From assembly GCA_045130235.1 (NCBI GenBank), contig JBGUPJ010000027.1:1-64000 (forward strand): a stretch of 64,000 nucleotides of DNA. Direction: 5' to 3'. This document shows positions 34,266 to 41,741 of this stretch, piece by piece. Positions within the stretch are counted from its first letter, which is position 1; the number at the start of each line of letters is the position of its first letter. The position numbers and the translations under genes were made by a program. Source of the stretch: UBA1756 sp045130235. GTDB lineage: Bacteria > Bacteroidota > Bacteroidia > Bacteroidales > WCHB1-69. Under the pieces are notes generated by a model. It saw nothing but the letters and a program-made list of their open reading frames with translations. It was not told the DNA's origin and ran no database searches.

Positions 34266-35267
34266 ATGCCTCTCACGGTCACCGATTTCGACATTTCTAT
34301 GATGCGCCGATGTATCGAGCTGGCAAAGCTCGGTATGGGGCATACCGCCCCCAACCCTATGGTGGGCGCAGTGATTGTTCATGAAGGAAAAATCATCGGC
34401 GAAGGCTATCATCATCGGTATGGCGAAGCTCATGCAGAGGTGAACGCCATCCGTTCGGTAAAGAATGTAGAGCTGTTGAAATCCTCCACCATCTACGTGA
34501 GTTTGGAGCCCTGCTCGCACTACGGCAAAACGCCGCCCTGTGCCGACAAGATCATCGAGATGGGAATCCCTCGCGTGGTAGTGGGCTCCACCGACCCGCA
34601 CGACAAAGTAAACGGGAAAGGCATTGAGAAACTGCGCAACGCTGGTATTGAGGTAGTTACTGGTGTTCTAGAGGAAGAATGCGACTACCTGAACCGCCGT
34701 TTTTTCACCTACCACCGGCAGCATCGCCCCTACATCATTCTGAAATGGGCGCAAACCGAAGACGGCTATATGGACATCGACCGTAGCCAAAATCCCGACG
34801 GAAAATACTGGATTACCCAACCGGAGACGGGCGTGCTGGTACACAAGTGGCGCAGCGAGGAGCAGGCCATCCTCATCGGGTACAACACCTACCGCAATGA
34901 CCGGCCGCAGCTCACCACGCGGCACTATCCGGGCAACAGTCCGAAACGGTACATCATGGTGCGGCAGCCCGATTCACTCTCCCCCATCGAAGGGTTCACG
35001 CTTTTGCCCGACGACCTCCCCACTGCCATGGAACGGCTGTACGACGAGCGCATCCTGTCGGTGATTGTGGAAGGCGGCCGCAAGACGCTCGACCGGTTCA
35101 TCGGCGCGGGGTTGTGGGACGAGGCACGCATCCTGACCGCACCCGTGCGTTGGGGAAAAGGCACGCCGGCGCCAGAGATACAGGGAAACACCATTTCTGA
35201 AATGTCGCTGGCAGGAGATCAAGTGAAGATACTGACTCCCACCCACACTACTTCTTCTCTCGTTTAG
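34266..35267 (+). CDS. ribD: Bifunctional riboflavin biosynthesis deaminase/reductase
   Basis: The 333-residue protein has an N-terminal cytidine-deaminase-like zinc domain (HAEVNAI with the zinc His and proton-shuttling Glu; PCSHYGKTPPC with the two zinc Cys) and a C-terminal DHFR-like reductase domain (from about 148). It converts the GTP cyclohydrolase II product to 5-amino-6-ribitylamino-uracil phosphate. The start at 34266 is 8 bp after the debranching enzyme and matches the family N-terminus; the frame is open further upstream inside that gene. The 3' end overlaps the convergent barrel-lipoprotein gene by 20 bp. Confidence 0.95.
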   Translation: MPLTVTDFDISMMRRCIELAKLGMGHTAPNPMVGAVIVHEGKIIGEGYHHRYGEAHAEVNAIRSVKNVELLKSSTIYVSLEPCSHYGKTPPCADKIIEMGIPRVVVGSTDPHDKVNGKGIEKLRNAGIEVVTGVLEEECDYLNRRFFTYHRQHRPYIILKWAQTEDGYMDIDRSQNPDGKYWITQPETGVLVHKWRSEEQAILIGYNTYRNDRPQLTTRHYPGNSPKRYIMVRQPDSLSPIEGFTLLPDDLPTAMERLYDERILSVIVEGGRKTLDRFIGAGLWDEARILTAPVRWGKGTPAPEIQGNTISEMSLAGDQVKILTPTHTTSSLV

Positions 35268-35997
35268 AGAAAACATTAAAGTCGTAAGTAATTCCCATGT
35301 TAATGGTGAATGGCATATAGATGGCATTGATGCCGGCAAAGGGTTCGTGGTTCGGACCAGAGCCCCAGAGCTGGCTGTAGCCAAGGTTGAAAGTCCATTT
35401 CAGGTGCTGGCCACCGGCGCGGAAGAAAAACTGCGGTTCGAGCAGCGCCATCGGGGAGGTATAGCGTGTAATTCTCTCCGGCTGGCTCTCGGTGGCGGGC
35501 AAGCGGTCAACAAGGTTCGGTATGACGCAGCCGCTCTTCACCCCTAAACCGATGTCAATATGTCCCTTGGCGATACCCGCCCAGCCAAATTCAATCTGGG
35601 CGTACGGCAGATGGTAGAAAGCGTTGAACTGACGGCCGTTATTCTCATTCTCCCATTGGTTTCCACCCAAGCCGTAGCCGATGAAGCCTTCCAAAACCGC
35701 ATGGTTCCATGCTTTGAACGCCCCCACGGCGGCCTGTCCGTAAGCGCCTTTGTAGCCATTCCAGTTCACATGTCCCTGTACCACCAGCCAGTCGGTGGCG
35801 CCGTAGGAGGCAGTCGTACCCACATACGCATCTCCAAAAGGTGCCGAAAGACCAACGCTGCCGTTCATCTGTAGCTCGCCTTTCTCATGGATGAGCGGCA
35901 TCTCGGCCACCTGCGGACGGTAGGCGATGCAGGAGGTCATCAGTGAGGAAAGAAGCAAAACAACAGCTATTGCAAGATATTTTTCTTTTAATACCAT
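35248..35997 (-). CDS. Outer-membrane beta-barrel lipoprotein
   Basis: From ATG 35997 the protein has 249 residues with a lipoprotein signal ending SLMTSC. The mature part has repeated glycine-rich amphipathic strands (MNGSVGLSAPFGDAYVGTTA, INMGITYDFNVF) like small barrel proteins such as the OmpW/OMP_b-brl types. It starts 8 bp after the T9SS-cargo gene on the same strand and overlaps the end of ribD by 20 bp in convergent orientation. Function unknown. Confidence 0.75.
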   Translation of the reverse strand: MVLKEKYLAIAVVLLLSSLMTSCIAYRPQVAEMPLIHEKGELQMNGSVGLSAPFGDAYVGTTASYGATDWLVVQGHVNWNGYKGAYGQAAVGAFKAWNHAVLEGFIGYGLGGNQWENENNGRQFNAFYHLPYAQIEFGWAGIAKGHIDIGLGVKSGCVIPNLVDRLPATESQPERITRYTSPMALLEPQFFFRAGGQHLKWTFNLGYSQLWGSGPNHEPFAGINAIYMPFTINMGITYDFNVFSKREKK

Positions 35998-36005
35998 ACC
36001 ATCCT

Positions 36006-36686
36006 CTATTCCTTCACCACCTTTATCATGCACACATACCCCTCAAAAGAGCAACGAACAACATAAACACCCGCTGACCAACTAGACATATCAACCATCT
36101 CATCCATATCAGCTTTTTCAATACGTTTCATTTCCTGTCCATTCAGACTATAGATTGAAACATGTGCACCTTCAACATTACGAATGTTAAGCATATCGGA
36201 TACAGGGTTGGGAGTGACAGAAACGGCAACCGCCTGCTCGTTGATACCCGCACCTGTGGTGAAATAACCGAATTCCGTCCAGGCTCCAGAAACGGTTTTG
36301 TCATACTTTGCATACCCATAAGTATTCGGTGATCCGGCGAATTTCAATGCGGCGTAGCCCGTATTGGCTGTTTGTCCTGAATAGGTGTCCAGCGTAACCA
36401 GGTTGGTGGACCAAGTAGCGGATGAATTGCAGGTGTTCCATACGGCATTCAGCGTGGGGAATTCGGCCACAGTGTACATTTGGTCATTGCTGGGCACTGC
36501 AACCGCACCCGAAATAGGTTCTAGCTGCACCTCACTGGGGTCATAGTTGGGAATAGAAATCTGGTTGATTCCATTCACCACTAACACGCCATTCTGTGGG
36601 GTGATAATAACGGTTGAATAATTTTGCGCAACAGCGCCACAAACAAAGACTGTCAAAAGCGTCAAAACAGATAAAAATTTCTTCAT
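36006..36686 (-). CDS. Secreted protein with type IX sorting domain
   Basis: From ATG 36686 (MKKFLSVLTLLTVF, cut after VAQ) the protein has 226 residues. The middle part is beta-rich with tyrosine and threonine. The last 75 residues form a T9SS type A C-terminal domain: VSVTPNPVSDMLNIRN, then VSIYSLNGQEMKRIEKAD, then SAGVYVVRC and a Lys-rich end. This sends the protein through the type IX system to the surface or medium. The body has no recognised enzyme. A second ATG lies two codons upstream. Promoter box at 36752-36759. Confidence 0.85.
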   Translation of the reverse strand: MKKFLSVLTLLTVFVCGAVAQNYSTVIITPQNGVLVVNGINQISIPNYDPSEVQLEPISGAVAVPSNDQMYTVAEFPTLNAVWNTCNSSATWSTNLVTLDTYSGQTANTGYAALKFAGSPNTYGYAKYDKTVSGAWTEFGYFTTGAGINEQAVAVSVTPNPVSDMLNIRNVEGAHVSIYSLNGQEMKRIEKADMDEMVDMSSWSAGVYVVRCSFEGYVCMIKVVKE

Positions 36687-36751
36687 ATACAAAATAATTA
36701 AATATTAATAATCAATTATTTACGATTAAAATAAGCTATAACAACACGCTG

Positions 36752-36759
36752 CAAATATA
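36752..36759 (-). promoter_or_regulatory. -7 promoter box TATATTTG for the T9SS cargo and barrel lipoprotein
   Basis: Reverse-strand TATATTTGCAGC, with a leader of about 60 nt. A second TATTTG-like box lies immediately upstream (about 36762-36768). Confidence 0.6.
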
Positions 36760-36798
36760 GCAAATATGCTAATACAGTAATGCATGTTCCAAATATTT

Positions 36799-38013
36799 TT
36801 ACCATTCCACCTCTTTAATTTCGCCATCCGGACTACGGAACACGATGTGGATGGTTCCTTTTTTGCGCATCAGCCGCATATAGGTACACATATCTGAGAT
36901 GGGCACCCCATCAACACTGATCAGATAATCTCCCGTGCGAAGGCCATACTCGTAGGCTTTGGTGCCTTTGCGCACAAGGGCTTTCAGCGCACCATTGGGG
37001 TCGCCCTCCTCGGCAGGAACGACATTGACTCCCTTTCCCCTGTTGGCCACGGTGATTTCTGGGGTGCCATCGTGGGGAAGGAAGTAAAAACACTTCTTCG
37101 GAGCGTCGATAATCAGCGAGAGATGTTTCAAGATGGCCGAACCGACAGCCCGGTTGTGCGTGGCGGTCGAGACCCACACCTCTTTGAGAATGATGTCGCC
37201 GATTTCAATCTCAGGGAAACAGAGTTCGCCATTGACAACCGTATCATAGTTGGCACCGAAAAGACTAGCGTAGGTCATCACGGTCGTATCCCTATTCACT
37301 GTCATCTCATCGAGTTGCTGCTTGATTTTAGGATCGTTTTTCGCCCACAGGTCCAGCAGGTCTTGCGGCAGACCGAACCAACCGCCCACAGCGCCCATAT
37401 CGAAAAGCATTCTCGGGCGGGCAAACGGAATTTTTGTCCATAGGAAGGGTCGGTTGCTATAAACTTTGTAGGGCACCTTGGCGTGCCCCTTCTCCTCTTT
37501 GGCGAAGATTTTGTGGTGGGAGGTCATGATTAGCAGACTATCTTGGGTATCGAATTTGAACGAGATGCCCTTGGAGACAAGGTCGAAGCCGAAAGCGCCG
37601 TCGATGATGCCGCAGGCGAAATCGTTGAGCCCTTCATCCACCACTACTGGATAATTTAGAATGGTAAGGCTGCCCACTTGAATGGAAGGAATGAACATCA
37701 TTGCCGTCTTTTTCTTTCTTTTTTGGGCATCCATGGTAGTGATCGTGTCGCCCGATGGCCGCATCCATTCCTCCTCTTTTCCAATCCAGAAACCCATGCC
37801 AGCGCCGGTGTCGAACAGCATGTTATAGGCTTTCCCCTCAATTTCCACGGGAACGATAATGGCTCCATCCCAGATTTCAATTTTGATGGTATCGACAAAA
37901 TCCTGTTTGGAGATACCAAAACAGCGGTCGCTCAGTCGCTGTGCTGATGCCGGCAACCCCACTGCGATTAGCAGTAAAACACTAATAATTAAATATTTGA
38001 TGTGAATTTTCAT
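36799..38013 (-). CDS. Secreted retropepsin-like aspartyl protease with PDZ domain
   Basis: From ATG 38013 the protein has 404 residues: a signal peptide ending PASAQ, a first aspartyl-protease lobe with FDTGAG (Asp68), a second lobe with FDMGAVGGW (Asp205, DMG instead of DTG), and a C-terminal PDZ domain (about 325-400; EYGLRTGDYLISVDGVPISD). Bacteroidota carry several periplasmic proteases of this layout. The Met in the second motif is tolerated in some families but makes activity less certain. A start at 38031 adds six residues and is also possible. The promoter is shared divergently with the endolysin-like gene. Confidence 0.8.
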   Translation of the reverse strand: MKIHIKYLIISVLLLIAVGLPASAQRLSDRCFGISKQDFVDTIKIEIWDGAIIVPVEIEGKAYNMLFDTGAGMGFWIGKEEEWMRPSGDTITTMDAQKRKKKTAMMFIPSIQVGSLTILNYPVVVDEGLNDFACGIIDGAFGFDLVSKGISFKFDTQDSLLIMTSHHKIFAKEEKGHAKVPYKVYSNRPFLWTKIPFARPRMLFDMGAVGGWFGLPQDLLDLWAKNDPKIKQQLDEMTVNRDTTVMTYASLFGANYDTVVNGELCFPEIEIGDIILKEVWVSTATHNRAVGSAILKHLSLIIDAPKKCFYFLPHDGTPEITVANRGKGVNVVPAEEGDPNGALKALVRKGTKAYEYGLRTGDYLISVDGVPISDMCTYMRLMRKKGTIHIVFRSPDGEIKEVEW

Positions 38014-38042
38014 AAAATCTTTTCCAATCATTATTGATGCGG

Positions 38043-38071
38043 CAAAGATACAAATTTCAAATATTTTTCAA
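38043..38071 (-). promoter_or_regulatory. Promoter TTG-N18-TATCTTTG for the PDZ aspartyl protease
   Basis: Reverse-strand TTG followed after 18 nt by TATCTTTGCCGC. The leader is about 25 nt to ATG 38013. Confidence 0.65.
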
Positions 38072-38101
38072 CATTTCATCTCTCATTTCCCCAAAAAATC
38101 G

Positions 38102-38109
38102 TAATTTTG
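38102..38109 (+). promoter_or_regulatory. -7 promoter box TAATTTTG for the endolysin-like gene
   Basis: TAATTTTG followed by TTGC; the leader to the ATG at 38169 is about 53 nt. Confidence 0.5.
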
Positions 38110-38168
38110 TTGCAGAATTGTAGGTTCTCCATCCTTATATATGAATAATATTTTAAAACTTATAAATC

Positions 38169-39092
38169 ATGAACAAAGCAGCAGATGTAATTGCCATCGC
38201 ATTGGCAGAAGAGGGCTATTTGGAAAAATCCAAAAGCGCCTATCAGAAAGATCATAAAGTGCTTGATTCCAAAGAAGATGGAGCTGGCAGCGACAACTAT
38301 ACAAAGTACGGGCGGGATATGCACAAGCTTTATCCCGCTATCATGGATTTCCCAGCGGCTTGGTGCGACTGCTTCGTTGACTGGTGCTTCTATAAGGCAT
38401 TCGACGAAACCAATGCGAAGGCATTACTATCGGGAGATTTCGACGACTATACGGTGAGGTCCGCAGACATGTACAAGAAGAAAAAAGCCTGGCACACTTC
38501 CGACCCGAAACCTGGCGATCAGATTTTCTTCAAAAACAGCAAAACAGGCGGAATCTGCCATACCGGCTTGGTTTACAAGGTTTCCAACGGATATGTCTAT
38601 ACCATTGAGGGGAACACATCCTCCGCATTAGGGGTAGTGGCTAACGGCGGCTGCGTACGGAAGAAAAGCTATGCTCTAACATACAAAAGCATTGCAGGTT
38701 ACGGCCGCCCCAAATACGACATTGACCCATCAGAAGTGGCAGTTGAGGAGACAACAGAGAAAGTTGAATGGAAACAACTGATAACAGATTTACAGAAGGC
38801 CCTGAATGCGGAATTTGACACCAATCTTCCGGTTAACGGATTGGCCGACAAACAATTGTTGCTTGCCACACCCACGCTGAACGCACGCATACGCTCCACA
38901 CGCCCCAAAACGGTGAAGGCTTTCCAAGCCCTTTTGAGCCATTGGGGATACAAATGCTTGGTGGACGGTGATTTCTACTCCGCAACGGAAAAAATGGTGA
39001 AATCATTTCAGAAAGAAGTGGTAAAACTCACCCAACCCGACGGCGAATTCACTGCACAGAAAAAGAGCTGGAAGGCATTGCTGAAACTGTAG
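38169..39092 (+). CDS. Endolysin-like CHAP/NlpC-type peptidoglycan hydrolase
   Basis: The 307-residue protein has no signal peptide. Its N-terminal part is a CHAP-type amidase/endopeptidase: WCDCFVDWCFYKAF with the candidate catalytic Cys near residue 66, KPGDQIFFKN and ICHTGLVYKV with the His. The C-terminal part carries peptidoglycan-binding-like helices (about 195-307; TVKAFQALLSHWGYKCLVDGDF). This layout is typical of phage and Firmicutes-type endolysins rather than Bacteroidota wall enzymes. No holin or phage gene adjoins it. It may be a captured phage lysin, used for lysis or as a toxin released by other routes; that is inference. Confidence 0.75.
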   Translation: MNKAADVIAIALAEEGYLEKSKSAYQKDHKVLDSKEDGAGSDNYTKYGRDMHKLYPAIMDFPAAWCDCFVDWCFYKAFDETNAKALLSGDFDDYTVRSADMYKKKKAWHTSDPKPGDQIFFKNSKTGGICHTGLVYKVSNGYVYTIEGNTSSALGVVANGGCVRKKSYALTYKSIAGYGRPKYDIDPSEVAVEETTEKVEWKQLITDLQKALNAEFDTNLPVNGLADKQLLLATPTLNARIRSTRPKTVKAFQALLSHWGYKCLVDGDFYSATEKMVKSFQKEVVKLTQPDGEFTAQKKSWKALLKL

Positions 39093-39184
39093 CGAGAACG
39101 ATACATTTCGAATTGAAAGGGGATTGCGATTCCCCGCAACGAAAAACAATCGTCGCGGAAACAGTATAATACAGCATACAGATT

Positions 39185-39718
39185 ATGGTCATCTTGTTCA
39201 ACAAGCCCTATGGGGTGCTGAGCCAATTCACGCCCGAAGGCGGACATCGTGCCCTCAACGAGTTCGGCTTCCCTCCCGGAGTATATGCTGCGGGACGGCT
39301 GGACCACGACAGCGAGGGCGCCTTGCTGCTGTCTGATGACGGACGGCTCATCAAGCGGCTGCTGGACCCCAAAAATGCCCATCCGCGCACCTACCTCGCC
39401 CAAGTTGATGGAGAGGTCACCGACGAAGCCTTGCGGAAACTAACAAAGGGGGTTATCATCAAAGGCTACCGCACCCGCCCTTGCAAAGCCGAACGGGTGC
39501 CGCCACCGGAAGGTCTATGGGAGCGCGTTCCTCCCATCCGTTATCGGGCCAGCATCCCCACCAGCTGGATTCGCCTCACCCTCACCGAAGGGAAAAACCG
39601 CCAGGTGCGCCACATGACGGCGGCGGTCGGATTCCCCACCTTGCGGCTCATCCGTGTTCAAATCGGCGAGCTCAATCTGGGCTCACTCCAACCTGGGGAG
39701 TGGAGGATCGTTCAATAG
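39185..39718 (+). CDS. rluE: 23S rRNA pseudouridine synthase, RluE-like
   Basis: The 177-residue protein starts directly at the catalytic domain (VILFNKPYGVLSQFT) and has GRLDHDSEGALLL, with the catalytic Asp in the RLD motif, then LTEGKNRQVRHMTAAVGFPTLRLIR. RluE modifies U2457 of E. coli 23S rRNA; the short length and lack of an S4 domain match that subgroup. It ends 11 bp from the convergent T9SS-cargo gene. Confidence 0.9.
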   Translation: MVILFNKPYGVLSQFTPEGGHRALNEFGFPPGVYAAGRLDHDSEGALLLSDDGRLIKRLLDPKNAHPRTYLAQVDGEVTDEALRKLTKGVIIKGYRTRPCKAERVPPPEGLWERVPPIRYRASIPTSWIRLTLTEGKNRQVRHMTAAVGFPTLRLIRVQIGELNLGSLQPGEWRIVQ

Positions 39719-39729
39719 CTGTGAAATGC

Positions 39730-40680
39730 TTATCGGCGAATCACCTTTTGGGTGGTGAGCACGTTGTGGCCATCCACCACACGCAGGAAGTAAACGCCGG
39801 AGGCCTTGTCGGAAAGGTCGATTTCGGCAGCGGAGTTGGTAACCGTCTGTTCCATCAGCAGTTTGCCGTAGATGTCGAGCACCTGCAGACGCACATTGTT
39901 GAGGCCGTTGAGGTTGCAGCGCACGATGTCGGAGGTGGGGTTGGGAGAGATGGAGAGAAGGTTGCTATGCTCGCTGATACCCGTATGGCTGGTGGAGGTG
40001 ATAGTGATGTCGTCAATGAAGATGTCGCTGGAGAAGTTGGTCATGGCATCAGGATCCATAAAATCCATAATGTCAATATCATTACCCATATTTTCCGCAT
40101 TGAAAAGTCCCATAAAGGCCACCTGGTAGGTGGAAGAGGGGAAGGGCAGTGTTATCGTTTCCTGCGTCCAGTCGGTGGTGTTGGTATACTGCTGAAGGTT
40201 CATCCACTGTGCGGAAGGCGAGGTGCGGTACATCACGTAGAGGATCTGGGGAGTCATCATGGAAGTTTGCTTGCGGAAGAAGGTGAGGGTGGCCTGGTCG
40301 CCCGTGCCGCCGAGGTCCATTACCGGGGAGATGAGGTAGGCGGATTCGCTCCCCAAGTTTTGCAACTGAGTCATCATCGACATCAGCTGCATCATGATGG
40401 TAAGGGGATCGTCGCTGCCCTGGCCGATGTTGAGGAAGTCGCCGAAGAGCGAGCTGGAGTAGTTCACACTTCTGCTACCGGCATGATGTTCGCCCACGAT
40501 GCTGCTCCACACATCCGTGCCGACATTGGCCTGGGTAGTCCAATCTTCAAGACCGTTTTCAAAACCGGTGGTGTAGGGGTTGCCGTTGGTGACCACGATT
40601 TGTGCGGAAGCGGTGCCCACGAGGGCGCTCATCAGAACTATTGCACAAAAAATCCGACAAATTGCGTATAACTTTTTCAT
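39730..40680 (-). CDS. Choice-of-anchor/MAM-like protein with type IX sorting domain
   Basis: The 316-residue protein has a signal peptide (cut after GTASAQ). A jelly-roll domain with YTTGFENGLEDWTTQ, SAYLISPVMDLGGTGDQATLTFF and SSDIFIDDITI matches 'choice-of-anchor J' or MAM-like adhesion modules. A T9SS type A domain follows from about 242 (LLSISPNPTSDIVRCNLNGL, LDIYGKLLMEQTV, SGVYFLRVVDG). A methionine-rich segment (about 92-110) is unusual. It is probably a surface or secreted adhesin-like protein. The promoter at 40716-40745 is a full TTG-N19-TATATTTG. Confidence 0.85.
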   Translation of the reverse strand: MKKLYAICRIFCAIVLMSALVGTASAQIVVTNGNPYTTGFENGLEDWTTQANVGTDVWSSIVGEHHAGSRSVNYSSSLFGDFLNIGQGSDDPLTIMMQLMSMMTQLQNLGSESAYLISPVMDLGGTGDQATLTFFRKQTSMMTPQILYVMYRTSPSAQWMNLQQYTNTTDWTQETITLPFPSSTYQVAFMGLFNAENMGNDIDIMDFMDPDAMTNFSSDIFIDDITITSTSHTGISEHSNLLSISPNPTSDIVRCNLNGLNNVRLQVLDIYGKLLMEQTVTNSAAEIDLSDKASGVYFLRVVDGHNVLTTQKVIRR

Positions 40681-40715
40681 AAAATAAGGGGTTTAGTTAA
40701 TATTGAATTTTGGGG

Positions 40716-40745
40716 CAAATATACGATTTAATTTTAAATAAACAA
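40716..40745 (-). promoter_or_regulatory. Promoter TTG-N19-TATATTTG for the MAM-like T9SS cargo
   Basis: A full match to the Bacteroidota -33/-7 pair on the reverse strand. A run of nine G (40777-40785) lies about 30 bp further upstream. Confidence 0.8.
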
Positions 40746-40795
40746 GACTTTTGTTTAAATCGGTCCATAAAAATCAGGGGGGGGGATGGGGTGAG

Positions 40796-40865
40796 TGGAT
40801 AGTTAATAGTTAATAGTTAATAGTTAATAGTTAATAATTGATAGTTGATAATTGATAGTTTGATG
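40796..40865. repeat. 7-bp-period degenerate repeat (TAGTTAA type)
   Basis: Nine to ten tandem heptamers: TAGTTAA five times, then TAATTGA, TAGTTGA, TAATTGA. It lies between the MAM-like gene promoter and the broken four-helix-bundle gene. Confidence 0.85.
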
Positions 40866-40868
40866 GGG

Positions 40869-41228
40869 CTACTTGCCAATTTTAGTTCTAGTTGTTTTAA
40901 CGATGCTTGACAGCAACTTGACAAGTTCTGTTATGTCGGGGTGAATGGAATCGAATTCCACCTCTGATATATATCCCATATCTTTAAGAAGCTCCACCCA
41001 ATACAACGTCTCGTTGGCCTCTTTCAGAGCGATGTTCATTTTGCTGAGGAAGTCAGCATTTGATTGTCCGTATACTCCTTCGGCCACCAATGCACCGATG
41101 GCGGTGCCACTCCTGAGACACTACTTCGACAGAACAAACTCTTTGCGATCAGTGGTCAGCAGTTTGTACAGCTTCACAATTCGTATGGCAAAAGCATACG
41201 ATTTCTCTTGAATAACACTTCTTTTCAT
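40869..41228 (-). pseudogene. Four-helix-bundle (S23-family) protein, interrupted by an amber codon
   Basis: From ATG 41226-41228 the frame reads MKRSVIQEKSYAFAIRIVKL and continues to EFVLSK. A TAG follows at 41121-41123, then the same frame resumes CLRSGTAIGALVAEGVYG and runs to the stop at 40869. Together this is a full 119-residue S23/four-helix-bundle protein with one nonsense codon where the family has Gln (SKQ.LRSG); CAG to TAG is a single change. The family is common in Bacteroidota as small cytoplasmic bundles of unknown role. TAG is a normal stop elsewhere in this window, so suppression is unlikely. A downstream GTG/ATG re-start would give only 73 residues. Confidence 0.8.
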
Positions 41229-41286
41229 TGTTGTATAATTAACAAAACAACAACGCCACCATCCCACTAATATTTTATTAAAATAA

Positions 41287-41320
41287 AATAATTATTAATT
41301 ATTAACTATTAATTATTAAA
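41287..41320. repeat. 7-bp-period degenerate repeat (ATTAATT type)
   Basis: Four to five tandem heptamers (ATTAATT, ATTAACT, ATTAATT) upstream of the broken four-helix-bundle gene. Confidence 0.65.
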
Positions 41321-41382
41321 CAAAGATCAATCATGTCGTCTCGCAAAATCACGAGATTAACACGAATCGCAATCCCACATTC

Positions 41383-41419
41383 AAAAACAGGAAGGTCCCC
41401 GTGAGGGTCCCTCCCTGTT
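41383..41419 (-). terminator. Rho-independent terminator of the tiny-ORF transcript
   Basis: Reverse-strand hairpin of 15 positions (12 Watson-Crick pairs, one G-U, two mismatches) with arms AACAGGGAGGGACCC and GGGGACCTTCCTGTT. Five T follow directly on the minus strand only, so it terminates leftward transcription. Confidence 0.7.
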
Positions 41420-41467
41420 CCGCAACCAAAACATTAATCACAAAACAACTTCAACTCAACAATCCTA

Positions 41468-41548
41468 TTAAAAAAGCGTAATAAGCAGTAGTCCTAACAA
41501 CAATTTTTTCATGATAAATTTCATTTCGCTGAATAGTTTGCAAAAGTA
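41468..41548 (-). ncRNA. Candidate short transcript with an 18-codon hydrophobic ORF
   Basis: A TACTTTTG -7 box at 41541-41548 faces left. About 17 nt further an ORF starts (ATG 41522-41524, or ATG 41510-41512) encoding MKFIMKKLLLGLLLITLF, ending TAA at 41468. A terminator follows 49 nt later. The unit would be about 150 nt. The peptide looks like a signal peptide cut short just before a lipobox, or a small membrane or leader peptide. It could equally be a regulatory RNA or a remnant. This entry and the terminator fill most of the 513-bp gap 41229-41741; the rest shows only the heptamer repeat and the transglutaminase promoter. Confidence 0.4.
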
Positions 41549-41617
41549 GCAAAATAATTTGAATATTTCACTGAATTTGAAAAAAAATTTTTTTAGCATA
41601 AAAATACCACCAACCTG

Positions 41618-41647
41618 TTTGGTATGAAAAAATAATATGTATCTTTG
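41618..41647 (+). promoter_or_regulatory. Promoter TTTG-N18-TATCTTTG for the transglutaminase-like gene
   Basis: TTTG at 41618-41621 and TATCTTTG at 41640-41647, followed by CCGCGCC. The leader is about 88 nt. It is divergent from the tiny-ORF promoter. Confidence 0.7.
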
Positions 41648-41741
41648 CCGCGCCATTTTTTCAGTCTAAAAACAGTCTGGGATATTGGCGAAAAAAAGAA
41701 TAAAATTATAACCCCAATCATTTCATCATATCTTTTCGCTT

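Noticed and set aside
39123..39140. Small inverted repeat GGGGATTGCGATTCCCC between the endolysin-like gene and rluE
   Set aside because: The stem is only 5-6 bp and no T tract follows, so I cannot support a terminator.
40796..40865. Possible CRISPR array
   Set aside because: The period is 7 bp with no spacers and no cas genes; it belongs to the heptamer repeat family.
41121..41123. Amber codon as recoded glutamine (alternative genetic code)
   Set aside because: TAG is used as a normal stop in pth (5464-5466) and the lipoprotein at 4275-4277, so a reassigned code is unlikely.
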